From positions 1 to 14,809 of the forward strand of contig CABRZA010000054.1 in assembly GCA_902475285.1 (NCBI GenBank): a stretch of DNA of 14,809 bases, read 5' to 3'. Positions within the stretch are counted from its first letter, which is position 1, and each line of letters begins with the position of its first letter. A model generated the notes under the pieces. The model worked only from the letters and a program-made list of their open reading frames with translations. It was not told the DNA's origin and did no database searches. This DNA is from an uncultured Porphyromonadaceae bacterium (GTDB taxonomy: Bacteria; Bacteroidota; Bacteroidia; Bacteroidales; Muribaculaceae). Positions 1-8,452 of this stretch are shown one piece after another. A program made the translations under genes and the position numbers.

Positions 1-92
1 CAGCGGGTGGTGTTTGGGGGAAATGCTTTATTGGAACTATTTTGTGTTCTCTTTTTGTGACAGCTTTTGTAGGGCTTCTTTTTAATTCTTGA
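1..92 (+). CDS. possible C-terminal tail of a membrane protein (partial)
   Basis: The third plus-strand frame is open from the window edge to a TGA at 90-92. It encodes about 29 residues that are mostly hydrophobic (with stretches such as GTILCSLFVTAFVGLLF) and end in NS. This would fit a final transmembrane helix of a gene that begins outside the window. A hairpin followed by a T-run lies 15 bp downstream, where a terminator for such a gene should be. The other two frames are also open for 60-85 bases, so the call rests on the hydrophobic pattern and the terminator position only. The product cannot be named. Confidence 0.35.
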   Translation, partial: AGGVWGKCFIGTILCSLFVTAFVGLLFNS

Positions 93-106
93 TGGCTGAA
101 TACTAA

Positions 107-130
107 AAAAGCGCCCAAGAAGGCGCTTTT
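107..130. terminator. bidirectional intrinsic terminator
   Basis: A perfect 9-bp stem pairs AAAAGCGCC (107-115) with GGCGCTTTT (122-130) around a six-base loop. The A-run on one side and the T-run on the other make it usable in both directions. It lies between the possible plus-strand tail ending at 92 and the minus-strand small membrane gene ending at 160, so it probably serves convergent transcripts. Confidence 0.8.
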
Positions 131-159
131 GTGACTATTTAATAGTGCGGAAACGGCAT

Positions 160-396
160 TCAGAAGGAGTTGTTGGAGCGGTAGGCCATTATGCAGCCAA
201 CGAGGCAGCCGATGGCCATCGTGGCGTAGAAGCCGGCGTCGAAGCTGTTGGCCGATATGGCGGTGATGAGGCCCACAAAGAGCCCGGCAAAAGCGCCGCC
301 GAGAATACCGGCGCCGCCGAACAGGACATACGAGGCAAATGCCGAGGCTTTTTCGTCGTCGACGAATATTCTGAGAATGAGATAGATCACGGCCAC
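160..396 (-). CDS. small glycine-rich multi-pass membrane protein, possibly N-terminally truncated
   Basis: This 78-residue frame opens at a GTG and ends in TGA. It begins inside a hydrophobic segment (AVIYLILRIF), followed by a short charged stretch (VDDEKAS). Next comes a long glycine-rich hydrophobic segment (around GGAGILGGAFAGLFVGLI, roughly residues 26-46) and a last one (FYATMAIGCLVGCIMAYR, roughly 56-73). No family is recognised. The hydrophobic frame continues upstream to a TGA at 436-438 and, beyond that stop, to an ATG at 466-468. The GTG start cuts through the first membrane segment, so it is probably not the ancestral start. A -7 box at 546-553 and terminators on both sides suggest an independent single-gene unit downstream of groEL. 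The gene is either a recent pseudogene, a sequencing error, or a protein starting internally. Confidence 0.55.
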   Translation of the reverse strand: MAVIYLILRIFVDDEKASAFASYVLFGGAGILGGAFAGLFVGLITAISANSFDAGFYATMAIGCLVGCIMAYRSNNSF

Positions 397-468
397 AACA
401 ACGATGAGAGCTATTGCGGCGGCAATGGCGATGCCTCATGGGCTCAACGAAAAAAGGTACTGTATCAT
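397..468 (-). pseudogene. upstream in-frame extension of the small membrane protein, cut by TGA
   Basis: Reading minus-strand codons from the ATG at 466-468 gives MIQYLFSLSP, then TGA (436-438), then GIAIAAAIALIVV. The last part runs directly into the open frame starting at 396. Joined, this gives a continuous first transmembrane helix and a protein of about 102 codons with three membrane segments. A single G-to-A change of a TGG tryptophan codon would produce the TGA. That the missing residue was tryptophan is inference. The neighbouring genes use TGA as a normal stop, so there is no sign of general recoding. Confidence 0.5.
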
Positions 469-482
469 AAGATTGGATTGGA

Positions 483-506
483 CAGGCAACAGAAGGTGAT
501 TGCCTG
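483..506 (-). other. stem-loop in the probable 5' leader of the small membrane gene
   Basis: CAGGCAA (483-489) pairs with TTGCCTG (500-506) around a 10-base loop. It lies between the -7 box at 546-553 and the candidate ATG at 466-468, ending about 15 bases upstream of that ATG. It could affect leader structure. No riboswitch class or protein site is recognised. Confidence 0.3.
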
Positions 507-545
507 CGGTGAGTTATTATTATTGCAAGAAATGCTTGACGGCTG

Positions 546-553
546 CAAAGTTA
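546..553 (-). promoter_or_regulatory. Bacteroidota -7 promoter element for the small membrane gene
   Basis: The minus strand reads TAACTTTG, an exact fit to TAnnTTTG. No TTTG is found 19-21 bases upstream, so the -33 half is weak or absent. The element lies after the groEL terminator and about 80 bases before the ATG at 468. This would allow the small gene to be transcribed separately from groEL. Confidence 0.45.
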
Positions 554-586
554 CGAATAATTTTCAGAATCTGGCCTACGGGCATG

Positions 587-613
587 AAAAAAGCGCCCCG
601 GGGTGGGGCGCTT
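587..613 (-). terminator. groEL operon intrinsic terminator
   Basis: AAGCGCCCC (591-599) pairs perfectly with GGGGCGCTT (605-613) around a five-base loop. On the minus strand the stem is followed by six Ts (complement of 587-592). It starts 18 bases after the groEL stop codon, as expected for an operon-ending terminator. Confidence 0.9.
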
Positions 614-631
614 TGTGTGGGGATGCTTGGA

Positions 632-2263
<1,632 letters not shown>

Positions 2264-2290
2264 TTCGGTATGTTTTTTATTATTCCCTTA

Positions 2291-2569
2291 TTATTTTTCT
2301 ACCACTGCGAGCACTTCGTTCTGGCGCATGATTAGGCCTTTTTCGCCGTCGCCGAGGTCGACTTCGGTGCCGGCGTATTTACCGTAGAGGACTACGTCGT
2401 CGACTTTGAGGACCATTTCTTCATCCTTAGTGCCGGTGCCTACTGCGAGGACACGGCCACGGAGCGGTTTTTCTTTCGAAGCGTCGGGGATGATGATTCC
2501 CGATGCGGTAACTTCTTCTGCTGCCTCCGGTGCGATGAGCACGCGGTCGGCCAATGGGCGGAGTTTCAT
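2291..2569 (-). CDS. groES: co-chaperonin GroES (Hsp10)
   Basis: GroES forms the heptameric lid of the GroEL chamber and sets the timing of substrate release with the ATP cycle. The 92-residue product has the usual length and starts MKLRPLADRVLI. The mobile loop lies around residues 17-34 (AEEVTASGIIIPDASKEK), and its III at 25-27 corresponds to the hydrophobic tripeptide that docks on GroEL. The C-terminal half is typical (YGKYAGTEVDLGDGEKGLIM, with an ending of VLAVVEK). It is the first gene of the groES-groEL operon. Upstream, on the minus strand, there is only a poor -7 candidate (GATATTTG at 2610-2617) and a 13-bp inverted repeat at 2628-2656, neither of which is a proven regulatory site. 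Confidence 0.98.
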   Translation of the reverse strand: MKLRPLADRVLIAPEAAEEVTASGIIIPDASKEKPLRGRVLAVGTGTKDEEMVLKVDDVVLYGKYAGTEVDLGDGEKGLIMRQNEVLAVVEK

Positions 2570-2627
2570 TGTATATAGGTTTTTGAGTTTTTTTCTGTCT
2601 ATCTTATTGCAAATATCAGGCCATATG

Positions 2628-2656
2628 CAAAATGGCAGTCATCGACTGCCATTTTG
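2628..2656. terminator. perfect 13-bp hairpin between the macroglobulin gene and groES
   Basis: CAAAATGGCAGTC (2628-2640) pairs exactly with GACTGCCATTTTG (2644-2656) around a three-base loop. The AAAA and TTTT ends of the stem resemble a terminator usable in either direction, which would end the macroglobulin transcript before groES. The T-run is only four bases and the hairpin is about 60 bp from the groES start. A regulatory role for groES, or membership of the adjacent palindrome cluster, is also possible. Confidence 0.5.
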
Positions 2657-2659
2657 TCA

Positions 2660-2820
2660 ATGCCAAGGTATAACACCTCAGCTATACCATAGGTTCTCAC
2701 GCCGAACAAAGTGCCGCCGCTACGCGGCTTGCGTGGAAGATTTGGCCTGAACACGGGCTTGCGCCCGTGCCTACAATAATGTCGCCGCCATGCGGCTCTT
2801 TGCACGGCCTCAGGCCATGC
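2660..2820. repeat. cluster of short palindromes, REP-like intergenic element
   Basis: Five short hairpins follow one another in about 160 bp. GGTATA (2667-2672) pairs with TATACC (2683-2688). GCCGC pairs with GCGGC at 2716-2728 around TAC. CACGGGC pairs with GCCCGTG at 2752-2769 around TTGC. GCCGC pairs with GCGGC at 2784-2796 around CAT. GGCC pairs with GGCC at 2806-2816 around TCA. The two GCCGC hairpins are near copies. The minus strand can be read as a 68-residue frame over 2599-2805, but its arginine-rich composition and overlap with every palindrome argue against a gene. The arrangement resembles dispersed extragenic palindromic repeats seen in Bacteroidales genomes; the copy number here is unknown. 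Confidence 0.55.
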
Positions 2821-2826
2821 CAGTTA

Positions 2827-5800
2827 CTACTTTACAGTGATGCGGTGGGCGGCGCTGTGGGCGGTGAGCTCGGGGGCGTACTGGCTCTGGACGGTGCATA
2901 TGCCGCCCATGAAGGAGCCGGTGACCTGTGCGGTGGCGTCGTAGCTCAGGCGATAGCTGCCTGCGTTGAGGAAGCCTATGAAGAAGCGTGTGGCGGTGTT
3001 GCCGCTCTCGCGGTAGAAGGCGAGGCCGCCGTTCCAGTCGTAGCCGGGGAGCTGGTCGACGGGCTCGAGTGCTGCGGCGCGCTCGTCGATGATGCTGACA
3101 TATTTCATGTCGCGCTTCACTTCGAGGGTGAGCTGCACCTGCACGCGTTCGCCGAGGCGCATGTCGGAGGTCTCGACCCACTTGCCGTCGCGGAGCACGA
3201 GCATGCGGCGCGTCACCTTGATGTCGCGACCGGCCTTGGCTGCAACCGACTCGAGGGGCTGGCGGCCTACGGTGACGATGGAGCCGTAGGAGGGCGTCTG
3301 TCCGTTGGGGCGCACGGTGATTACGTTCTTGCCCGGGGCGAGGGCGAGTTTTTGCGCGAAGTAGCCCGTGGCGCTTTCCTCGCGGGCAATGGCGAGGGGC
3401 GAGCCGTTGAGTGTCACGGCGTTGTCGACGGGTACGGAGGTCCAGGCGCTGCCGGTGAGGAGCACCGATGCGGTGACATAGTCGGGGTTGTATGCGCCGA
3501 GGTTGTCGATTGCCTGAGCCCGGACGATAATCCACTGACGGAGGCCGTCGAGCTCCTTGGCGGAGGCGCCGGTGGCTTTATAGGCCTGGATGATGTCGGC
3601 GTAGCTGCGGATGTCGTCGACCGAGGGGAAGCATATGCCCATGCCGGGGCGCTCGACGGCGAACTCGCGTATCGAGGCCATGATTTCGGCTGCCTTGCGG
3701 TCTTCGCCGAAGCCTTTGAGCACGAGCACCGACTGCGCTTTGAGGGCTGTGCCCTGCTCTTTCCAGCCCTTCTTGATGCCGGCTATGGTGCGCTTGAAGA
3801 CTTCGCGCGTTGTGGCCGTGGTTTGAAGCTCGGGGAGAAGGGCCTTGACGAGGGTTAAATAGAAGTCGGTGTAGTCGGGTTGCTTGGCCACGGCTTTGGC
3901 CACTTCCGTTTGGAGGAAGTCGAAATCGGCCTGCAATGCCGGCTCGGGGGCGAGGCCTGCGAGGCGCGCTATGCCCATGGTGAGGAGGTAGGATTCGGTG
4001 CACCATGCGGAGGGTTCGGTGCTCCACGACGTCCAACGGTATCCCCCGCCCTCGCACCTGAGCTTGGCCATGGCCTCGCGTGTGGCGGCGAGCGATGCGT
4101 CGACGGTGGCGGGGTCGAGGCACTCTGCGAGCGCGGCCATACGGCGGCTGTTGCTCTCGGCGGCCTGTACCCACGGCGTTTGGTTGAGGAGGAGTTGCTT
4201 GAGGTCGGCGTTCTTTTCGAGCATGCTTGTGAGTGCCTGCTCGGAGGGGTTGTCGCGCCACTGCTTTATGGCATCGGCCACGGCGGGATTGTCGGTGATG
4301 ATTTTCTTTGCCGCGAGGGCCGAGAAGAGGCGGCTTGTGAGCACGGGCATGGAGTTGATGTCGGTGCCGTAGATGCCGCGCATGGCCTTCACGACGGTCC
4401 ACACGGGGTTCTGGCAGTACTGGAGCGTTACGGTGGCGTCGCCCTTGTTCTTGTAGGTTAGCTCGAAGGGCTCGGTGGCGTCGGGGTTGAGGTAGAACTC
4501 CTCGCTCTCGATTACCGTCGTGGTGGCTTCGAGAACGGGAATGAGTGCCTGCTCGCCGTCGTTGAAATTGCCGGCGACGGCGCGCACGCGGTAGCCCAGC
4601 GATGCGGCGTCGGTGGGGGCGGCGACGTCGAGCTTGGCCTGGCCCGAGGTCATGGCGTCGAGGGTAAGGGTTGTTTCGGCAGTGGCCGTCACTTTACCGG
4701 TGACGGGGTCGAAGGTCTCGCCGGTGACGCGCACGGTGGCGGTACTGTCGGTGTTGTTGTAGACGGTAGCTATTACGGTCGCCTTGTCGCCCTGTCGGAG
4801 GAAACGGGGCAGGGTAGGCGATACCATTACGGGCTTGTTGGCCTCGATCATGGCGTCGTAGGCGGCCTGCTGCATGTCGCTGTCCCAGCCGTAGGCACGG
4901 AAATGCCATGTGGTGTTGGCCTCGGGGACGTCGAAGACGATGTCGACATTGCCTTCGGCGTCGGTGAGGAGGCGCGGCTGCCAGAAGGCCTGGAGGACTT
5001 CGGAGGGGCGGTATTTGAAGTTGTCGGCGGCGTCGGCAGGGTCTGCACCGTCGACGTCGACCTTGGCCTCGTCGGCCATTTCTTCCCCAGTCTCGGGAAT
5101 TGCCGCGCCGGCCATGGGTGCTGCGGCGTCGAGCGACATTTCTTCCTCGACGTCCTCCGCCATGTCGGCCATGGCCTTATTTGTCGCACCCGTGCCCCTG
5201 ACGCGCAGCGAACGGGCCGCGCTCATCATATACATCATTCTCTGCGCCCGGGGCATGTAGCGGAAGCTCGGGATGCCGACGGGAGGAATATATGAAAGAT
5301 TGCCGGGCGATATGCCGAACTGCTGCATATAGAAGGCGGGGCTTTCCGTGCCTATGTACCAGCGGCGGATGTACGGGCGGAGGAACGTGGCGAAATCGGA
5401 GGAGTCGAGGGCGTCGAGGGCCGCGTTGTACATCGTAGCCACCACGGCGGCGTCGGCCATGGGCTTGCCCTTGCCTTCGGCGAGGCGGAAGGTCCAGGTC
5501 TCGCGTGCGCCCGGCACGAGGCGGTCGCGGAAACTCGACGCCTGCATCACGGGCTGTTCTTTCGGGGCCTGACGGACGTTGATGGAGTGCACCTCGGTGC
5601 GGCAGTCGCGGCAGCTGATGAGTTTGAGTTGAGTTTCGGCGTCGAGGCCCTTGACGTCGAGGCGCGTGAAGCCCTTGGCTATGCGGCGCACTTCGGTGGT
5701 GCCGAGACTTCCTTCGCGGCTGCGCACGATGTAGACGTATGCCTCCGGCGCGGTAGTGCCCACGAGGAGCTCTCCGCTGCCGTCGGTGATTTTTACGGTG

Positions 5801-8340
5801 GGGGAGGGGAGGAACAGCGCCGTGCCGGTGTCGGGTACGAGGCCGAGGCGCTCGTTGTAGAGAACGAGTGTGAGGGCGTCGGGCACGGCATCGGCCTGTG
5901 CCGCGTCGGCAGGGCTGACGGATAGGGTGTAGGCCCCTGCTTCGAGAGAGGATACTTCGGGACGGAATGCCTTGCCCGACACAGCCGTGCCTGAGAGGGC
6001 GAGGGTGCTGTCGGCGTCGCAGCGTCGCAGCTGCCAGTGCAGTTCGATGGGCACGATGTCGTTGTCGGCGTTGCGTGCTTCGAGGGTGATGTCGGCGCCG
6101 CGGTCGGTGTCGACGGTTGTGGCCGCAGCCTTGGCCGAGAGCATGCAGGGCTTGCCTGTGCTGAAGCATCGCGCGGCGTCGACGGCCTCTCCGGCGGGAG
6201 AGGTTACGGTAATCTGCGCGTCGAAGAATGTCATGGGCAGGTTGGCGAGTACCTTGCCGGCGAGGTCTTTGCCCGGGATGTCGAGAGTGAACTCGCCCGT
6301 AGTGCCGGTGACGCTGTCGAGGCGGCACACCTCGGCCGACGCACCGTAGCGCCACCAGCCTGTGTGGCCTGTAATTTTGGCCGTTACCTTGGCGCCTATT
6401 ACCGGCATACCTGAATAGGTGCGGGCCTTTCCCGTGAGGCGTACGCCGCCGTTGCCGTCGTAGTCGCGTTCAAGGCCCGTCATCTCGACGGTGAATGTGG
6501 GCATCTTGAAGTCGGACACGGTGATTGCGCGTGAGGCGGAGGTGTAATGCTCTCCGTTGATGTCGGCGCGGAGTATCCAGCTGCCCGAGAGGAGGTCGGT
6601 AGGAATGGCGAACTCGCCCGTGGCGCGTCCGTGGCCGTCGGTGGTGACCTTCACCTTGCCGCATTCCTTGTAGTTGGCGTCGAAGAGCATCACGTCCAGA
6701 CTTTGGTTGGCGGCCACGCGGAGTTCCTTGCTGCCGGCTTTTTGGCGCGCCACGCACACGGCCCATCGCACGGTGTCGCCTGGGTGGTAGAGGTTGCGGT
6801 CGGTGAGGATGTTGATGCGTGCGACGGTCTCCTCGGTCTGCGTGAAATATGCCGGGCGGCTCATACCGTCGAAGCGGTAGCTTTGGCCCCGGTAGGAGAA
6901 AATGAGGTAATTCTGATACCAATTGTCGTTGTTGCGGGCCGCGAACTGGCCGAAGCCTGCCGCATCGGTTGCGGTGAGGTATGTCACGCGGTCACGCTTC
7001 GACTCGTCGATTTGGACGCCGCGCACGGGAGCGCCGGTGGTCATGTCCATGGCAATGACGCCCACATTGGGGTTGCCGGTGACGAGCATGGGTATGAAGG
7101 GCGCGCAGGTGATGCGCTGCGACGACGATGAGAATTTTCCGCAACGGGCTGCCACGAGGTATTCTCCGGCATCGAGGGTGAGGCTGCGTGTGGCGAAGTA
7201 TGCCGCCGAATCGGGTACGAGGGTAAGTGAGGCGGCGGGTTTTGAGTTGGCGAAGAGTTTGGTTGCAGGGAGGTCGTCGCCCTCGATGAGTCGACGGAAA
7301 GCGGCGAGTTCTATCTTGGGTGCGTTGATTGCCAGCACCTTTACTTCCGTCGGTTTGCCGGGGGCGCACAGCGTGCCGGCTATAATCTGTACTTTTGGCT
7401 TGGAGAGTTGCGTCAGGACGTTTTGGAATTCCTTGCCGTAGACGTCGGGGTACTGCCGCAGACTCGCTTCAAGAGCTGCGGTGATTTTGTCGATGCGGGC
7501 CTTCACAGCCAGGAGGTCGGCCTCGTTGTCGATGTCGCCGATGTCGAAGTTGCGGTTGTCGCTTGTCATGCGGCAGAGGGGCAGACGGGCGCCGAGGCTG
7601 TCGGGATATGCCTCGTAGAGTTTCTCATAGTCGGCAAACGAGCTGCGGCGCTGGTCGAGGCGCATGCACTTCCAAAAATACCATGCGTTGCTGCCCGGAA
7701 CTGCGGCGTCGGCGCGGGCGTTCATTATGCTGTCGGCCACGTCGGTGAGGGCATGGCTGTTGCGGAATTGGCGGAATGTGGCCACGGCCTTGGCGGCCAC
7801 ATAGGTCGAAATATCTTCGACGAATTTCGCGGGGATGGCGCCCGTGACGTCGACGGCCCCGTCGTAGTTCCGCAGGGCGACGTTATCGGCGTCGGCACAG
7901 GCCATCGCTTCCTGGAAAAGCGTGCGGACGCGGTATTCGTATTGCGCGAAGCTCCATAGGGCGCAATCGGCGGGGAGAGGTTCGAGGGGTTGCTCGACGG
8001 AGTCGTATTTCCAGCCGTTGGCATTATAAATAGCGGCAACGACGTCGGCTTCGTAGGTGAGCATCATGGCGCGGTCGGCTTTCGAAAGTCCAGGTCGCTG
8101 CGCCTCGGCCTGTATCAGCGCGGGCATCACCGACATGGAGTCGGGTTCGATTTCGACACGGGCCTTCACCAGTTCGCCCACGAGGCGCAGGCGTTCGGCA
8201 CCGCTTATATCGCCGCGCAATTCCTCGGTGGCGGCATCGGCCACCTGCTTGGGATACGCGAAGTCGGGTTTATCTGTCAATTTACTCATACACACCAAAG
8301 TAACAAATATAGCCAATGCGGCTGTGACAAACTTTTTCAT
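2827..8340 (-). CDS. large secreted alpha-2-macroglobulin family protein, thioester motif apparently lost
   Basis: Bacterial alpha-2-macroglobulins sit in the cell envelope or periplasm and are thought to trap attacking proteases. The 1837-residue product starts MKKFVTAALAIFVTLVCMSK, a Sec signal peptide; Cys17 could be lipidated, but the lipobox (TLVC) is poor. A macroglobulin MG2-like motif, TDRNLYHPGD, lies at 513-522. An acidic, Ala-rich linker spans about 1055-1108. It is followed by the A2M domain (YRPSEVLQAFWQPRLLTDAEG from 1110; VPEANTTWHFRAYGWD). A helical thioester-type domain follows from about 1310, and the C-terminal domain around 1730-1837 has VDQLPGYDW, FYRESGN and QYAPELTAHS. 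No CxEQ thioester is visible at its expected place (around 1325-1340, INSMPVLTSRLF). An ATG 17 codons upstream (8391) would place the promoter box inside the gene, so 8340 is chosen. No penicillin-binding partner gene is adjacent. Confidence 0.93.
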   Translation of the reverse strand: MKKFVTAALAIFVTLVCMSKLTDKPDFAYPKQVADAATEELRGDISGAERLRLVGELVKARVEIEPDSMSVMPALIQAEAQRPGLSKADRAMMLTYEADVVAAIYNANGWKYDSVEQPLEPLPADCALWSFAQYEYRVRTLFQEAMACADADNVALRNYDGAVDVTGAIPAKFVEDISTYVAAKAVATFRQFRNSHALTDVADSIMNARADAAVPGSNAWYFWKCMRLDQRRSSFADYEKLYEAYPDSLGARLPLCRMTSDNRNFDIGDIDNEADLLAVKARIDKITAALEASLRQYPDVYGKEFQNVLTQLSKPKVQIIAGTLCAPGKPTEVKVLAINAPKIELAAFRRLIEGDDLPATKLFANSKPAASLTLVPDSAAYFATRSLTLDAGEYLVAARCGKFSSSSQRITCAPFIPMLVTGNPNVGVIAMDMTTGAPVRGVQIDESKRDRVTYLTATDAAGFGQFAARNNDNWYQNYLIFSYRGQSYRFDGMSRPAYFTQTEETVARINILTDRNLYHPGDTVRWAVCVARQKAGSKELRVAANQSLDVMLFDANYKECGKVKVTTDGHGRATGEFAIPTDLLSGSWILRADINGEHYTSASRAITVSDFKMPTFTVEMTGLERDYDGNGGVRLTGKARTYSGMPVIGAKVTAKITGHTGWWRYGASAEVCRLDSVTGTTGEFTLDIPGKDLAGKVLANLPMTFFDAQITVTSPAGEAVDAARCFSTGKPCMLSAKAAATTVDTDRGADITLEARNADNDIVPIELHWQLRRCDADSTLALSGTAVSGKAFRPEVSSLEAGAYTLSVSPADAAQADAVPDALTLVLYNERLGLVPDTGTALFLPSPTVKITDGSGELLVGTTAPEAYVYIVRSREGSLGTTEVRRIAKGFTRLDVKGLDAETQLKLISCRDCRTEVHSINVRQAPKEQPVMQASSFRDRLVPGARETWTFRLAEGKGKPMADAAVVATMYNAALDALDSSDFATFLRPYIRRWYIGTESPAFYMQQFGISPGNLSYIPPVGIPSFRYMPRAQRMMYMMSAARSLRVRGTGATNKAMADMAEDVEEEMSLDAAAPMAGAAIPETGEEMADEAKVDVDGADPADAADNFKYRPSEVLQAFWQPRLLTDAEGNVDIVFDVPEANTTWHFRAYGWDSDMQQAAYDAMIEANKPVMVSPTLPRFLRQGDKATVIATVYNNTDSTATVRVTGETFDPVTGKVTATAETTLTLDAMTSGQAKLDVAAPTDAASLGYRVRAVAGNFNDGEQALIPVLEATTTVIESEEFYLNPDATEPFELTYKNKGDATVTLQYCQNPVWTVVKAMRGIYGTDINSMPVLTSRLFSALAAKKIITDNPAVADAIKQWRDNPSEQALTSMLEKNADLKQLLLNQTPWVQAAESNSRRMAALAECLDPATVDASLAATREAMAKLRCEGGGYRWTSWSTEPSAWCTESYLLTMGIARLAGLAPEPALQADFDFLQTEVAKAVAKQPDYTDFYLTLVKALLPELQTTATTREVFKRTIAGIKKGWKEQGTALKAQSVLVLKGFGEDRKAAEIMASIREFAVERPGMGICFPSVDDIRSYADIIQAYKATGASAKELDGLRQWIIVRAQAIDNLGAYNPDYVTASVLLTGSAWTSVPVDNAVTLNGSPLAIAREESATGYFAQKLALAPGKNVITVRPNGQTPSYGSIVTVGRQPLESVAAKAGRDIKVTRRMLVLRDGKWVETSDMRLGERVQVQLTLEVKRDMKYVSIIDERAAALEPVDQLPGYDWNGGLAFYRESGNTATRFFIGFLNAGSYRLSYDATAQVTGSFMGGICTVQSQYAPELTAHSAAHRITVK

Positions 8341-8359
8341 ATTCTCATAAATAAATACG

Positions 8360-8392
8360 CAAATATAAACAAATTCCCGGGCAAACCTCAAA
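8360..8392 (-). promoter_or_regulatory. Bacteroidota promoter of the macroglobulin gene
   Basis: On the minus strand TTTG (8389-8392) is followed after 21 bases by TATATTTG (8360-8367), an exact TAnnTTTG -7 box. Transcription would start near 8353, about a dozen bases before the ATG at 8340. The spacer is at the long end for this promoter class. The -33 element lies in the loop of the 8374-8408 hairpin. Confidence 0.65.
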
Positions 8393-8408
8393 GAAGTTTC
8401 CCCGGGAA
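8374..8408 (-). terminator. possible peptidase T terminator overlapping the macroglobulin promoter
   Basis: TTCCCGGG (8374-8381) pairs with CCCGGGAA (8401-8408). After one C-C mismatch, AAAC (8383-8386) pairs with GTTT (8396-8399) around a nine-base loop. On the minus strand it is followed by the T-rich stretch TTTGTTTATATTTG. It begins 45 bases after the peptidase stop, so it could end that transcript. The U-run is broken, and the structure also overlaps the macroglobulin promoter, so the role is uncertain. Confidence 0.5.
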
Positions 8409-8452
8409 ATATGCTAAATATCTTTAACAGGGAGAGATAAGAGTTGAGGCAG

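Noticed and set aside
2610..2617. GATATTTG on the minus strand as the groES -7 box
   Set aside because: One mismatch to TAnnTTTG, and the only nearby TTTG is 10 bases upstream rather than 19-21. Too weak to list as a promoter.
2628..2656. Inverted repeat before groES as a CIRCE heat-shock operator
   Set aside because: CIRCE is TTAGCACTC-N9-GAGTGCTAA. The arms here (AAAATGGCAGTC) and the three-base spacer do not match.
2599..2805. 68-codon minus-strand frame upstream of groES
   Set aside because: It spans the whole palindrome cluster, is arginine-rich, and has no promoter or conserved-protein look. It is best read as translated repeat DNA.
8341..8391. Upstream ATG (8391) as the macroglobulin start
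   Set aside because: It would put the TATATTTG promoter box inside the coding region and add residues before an otherwise normal signal peptide beginning MKKFVTAALA.
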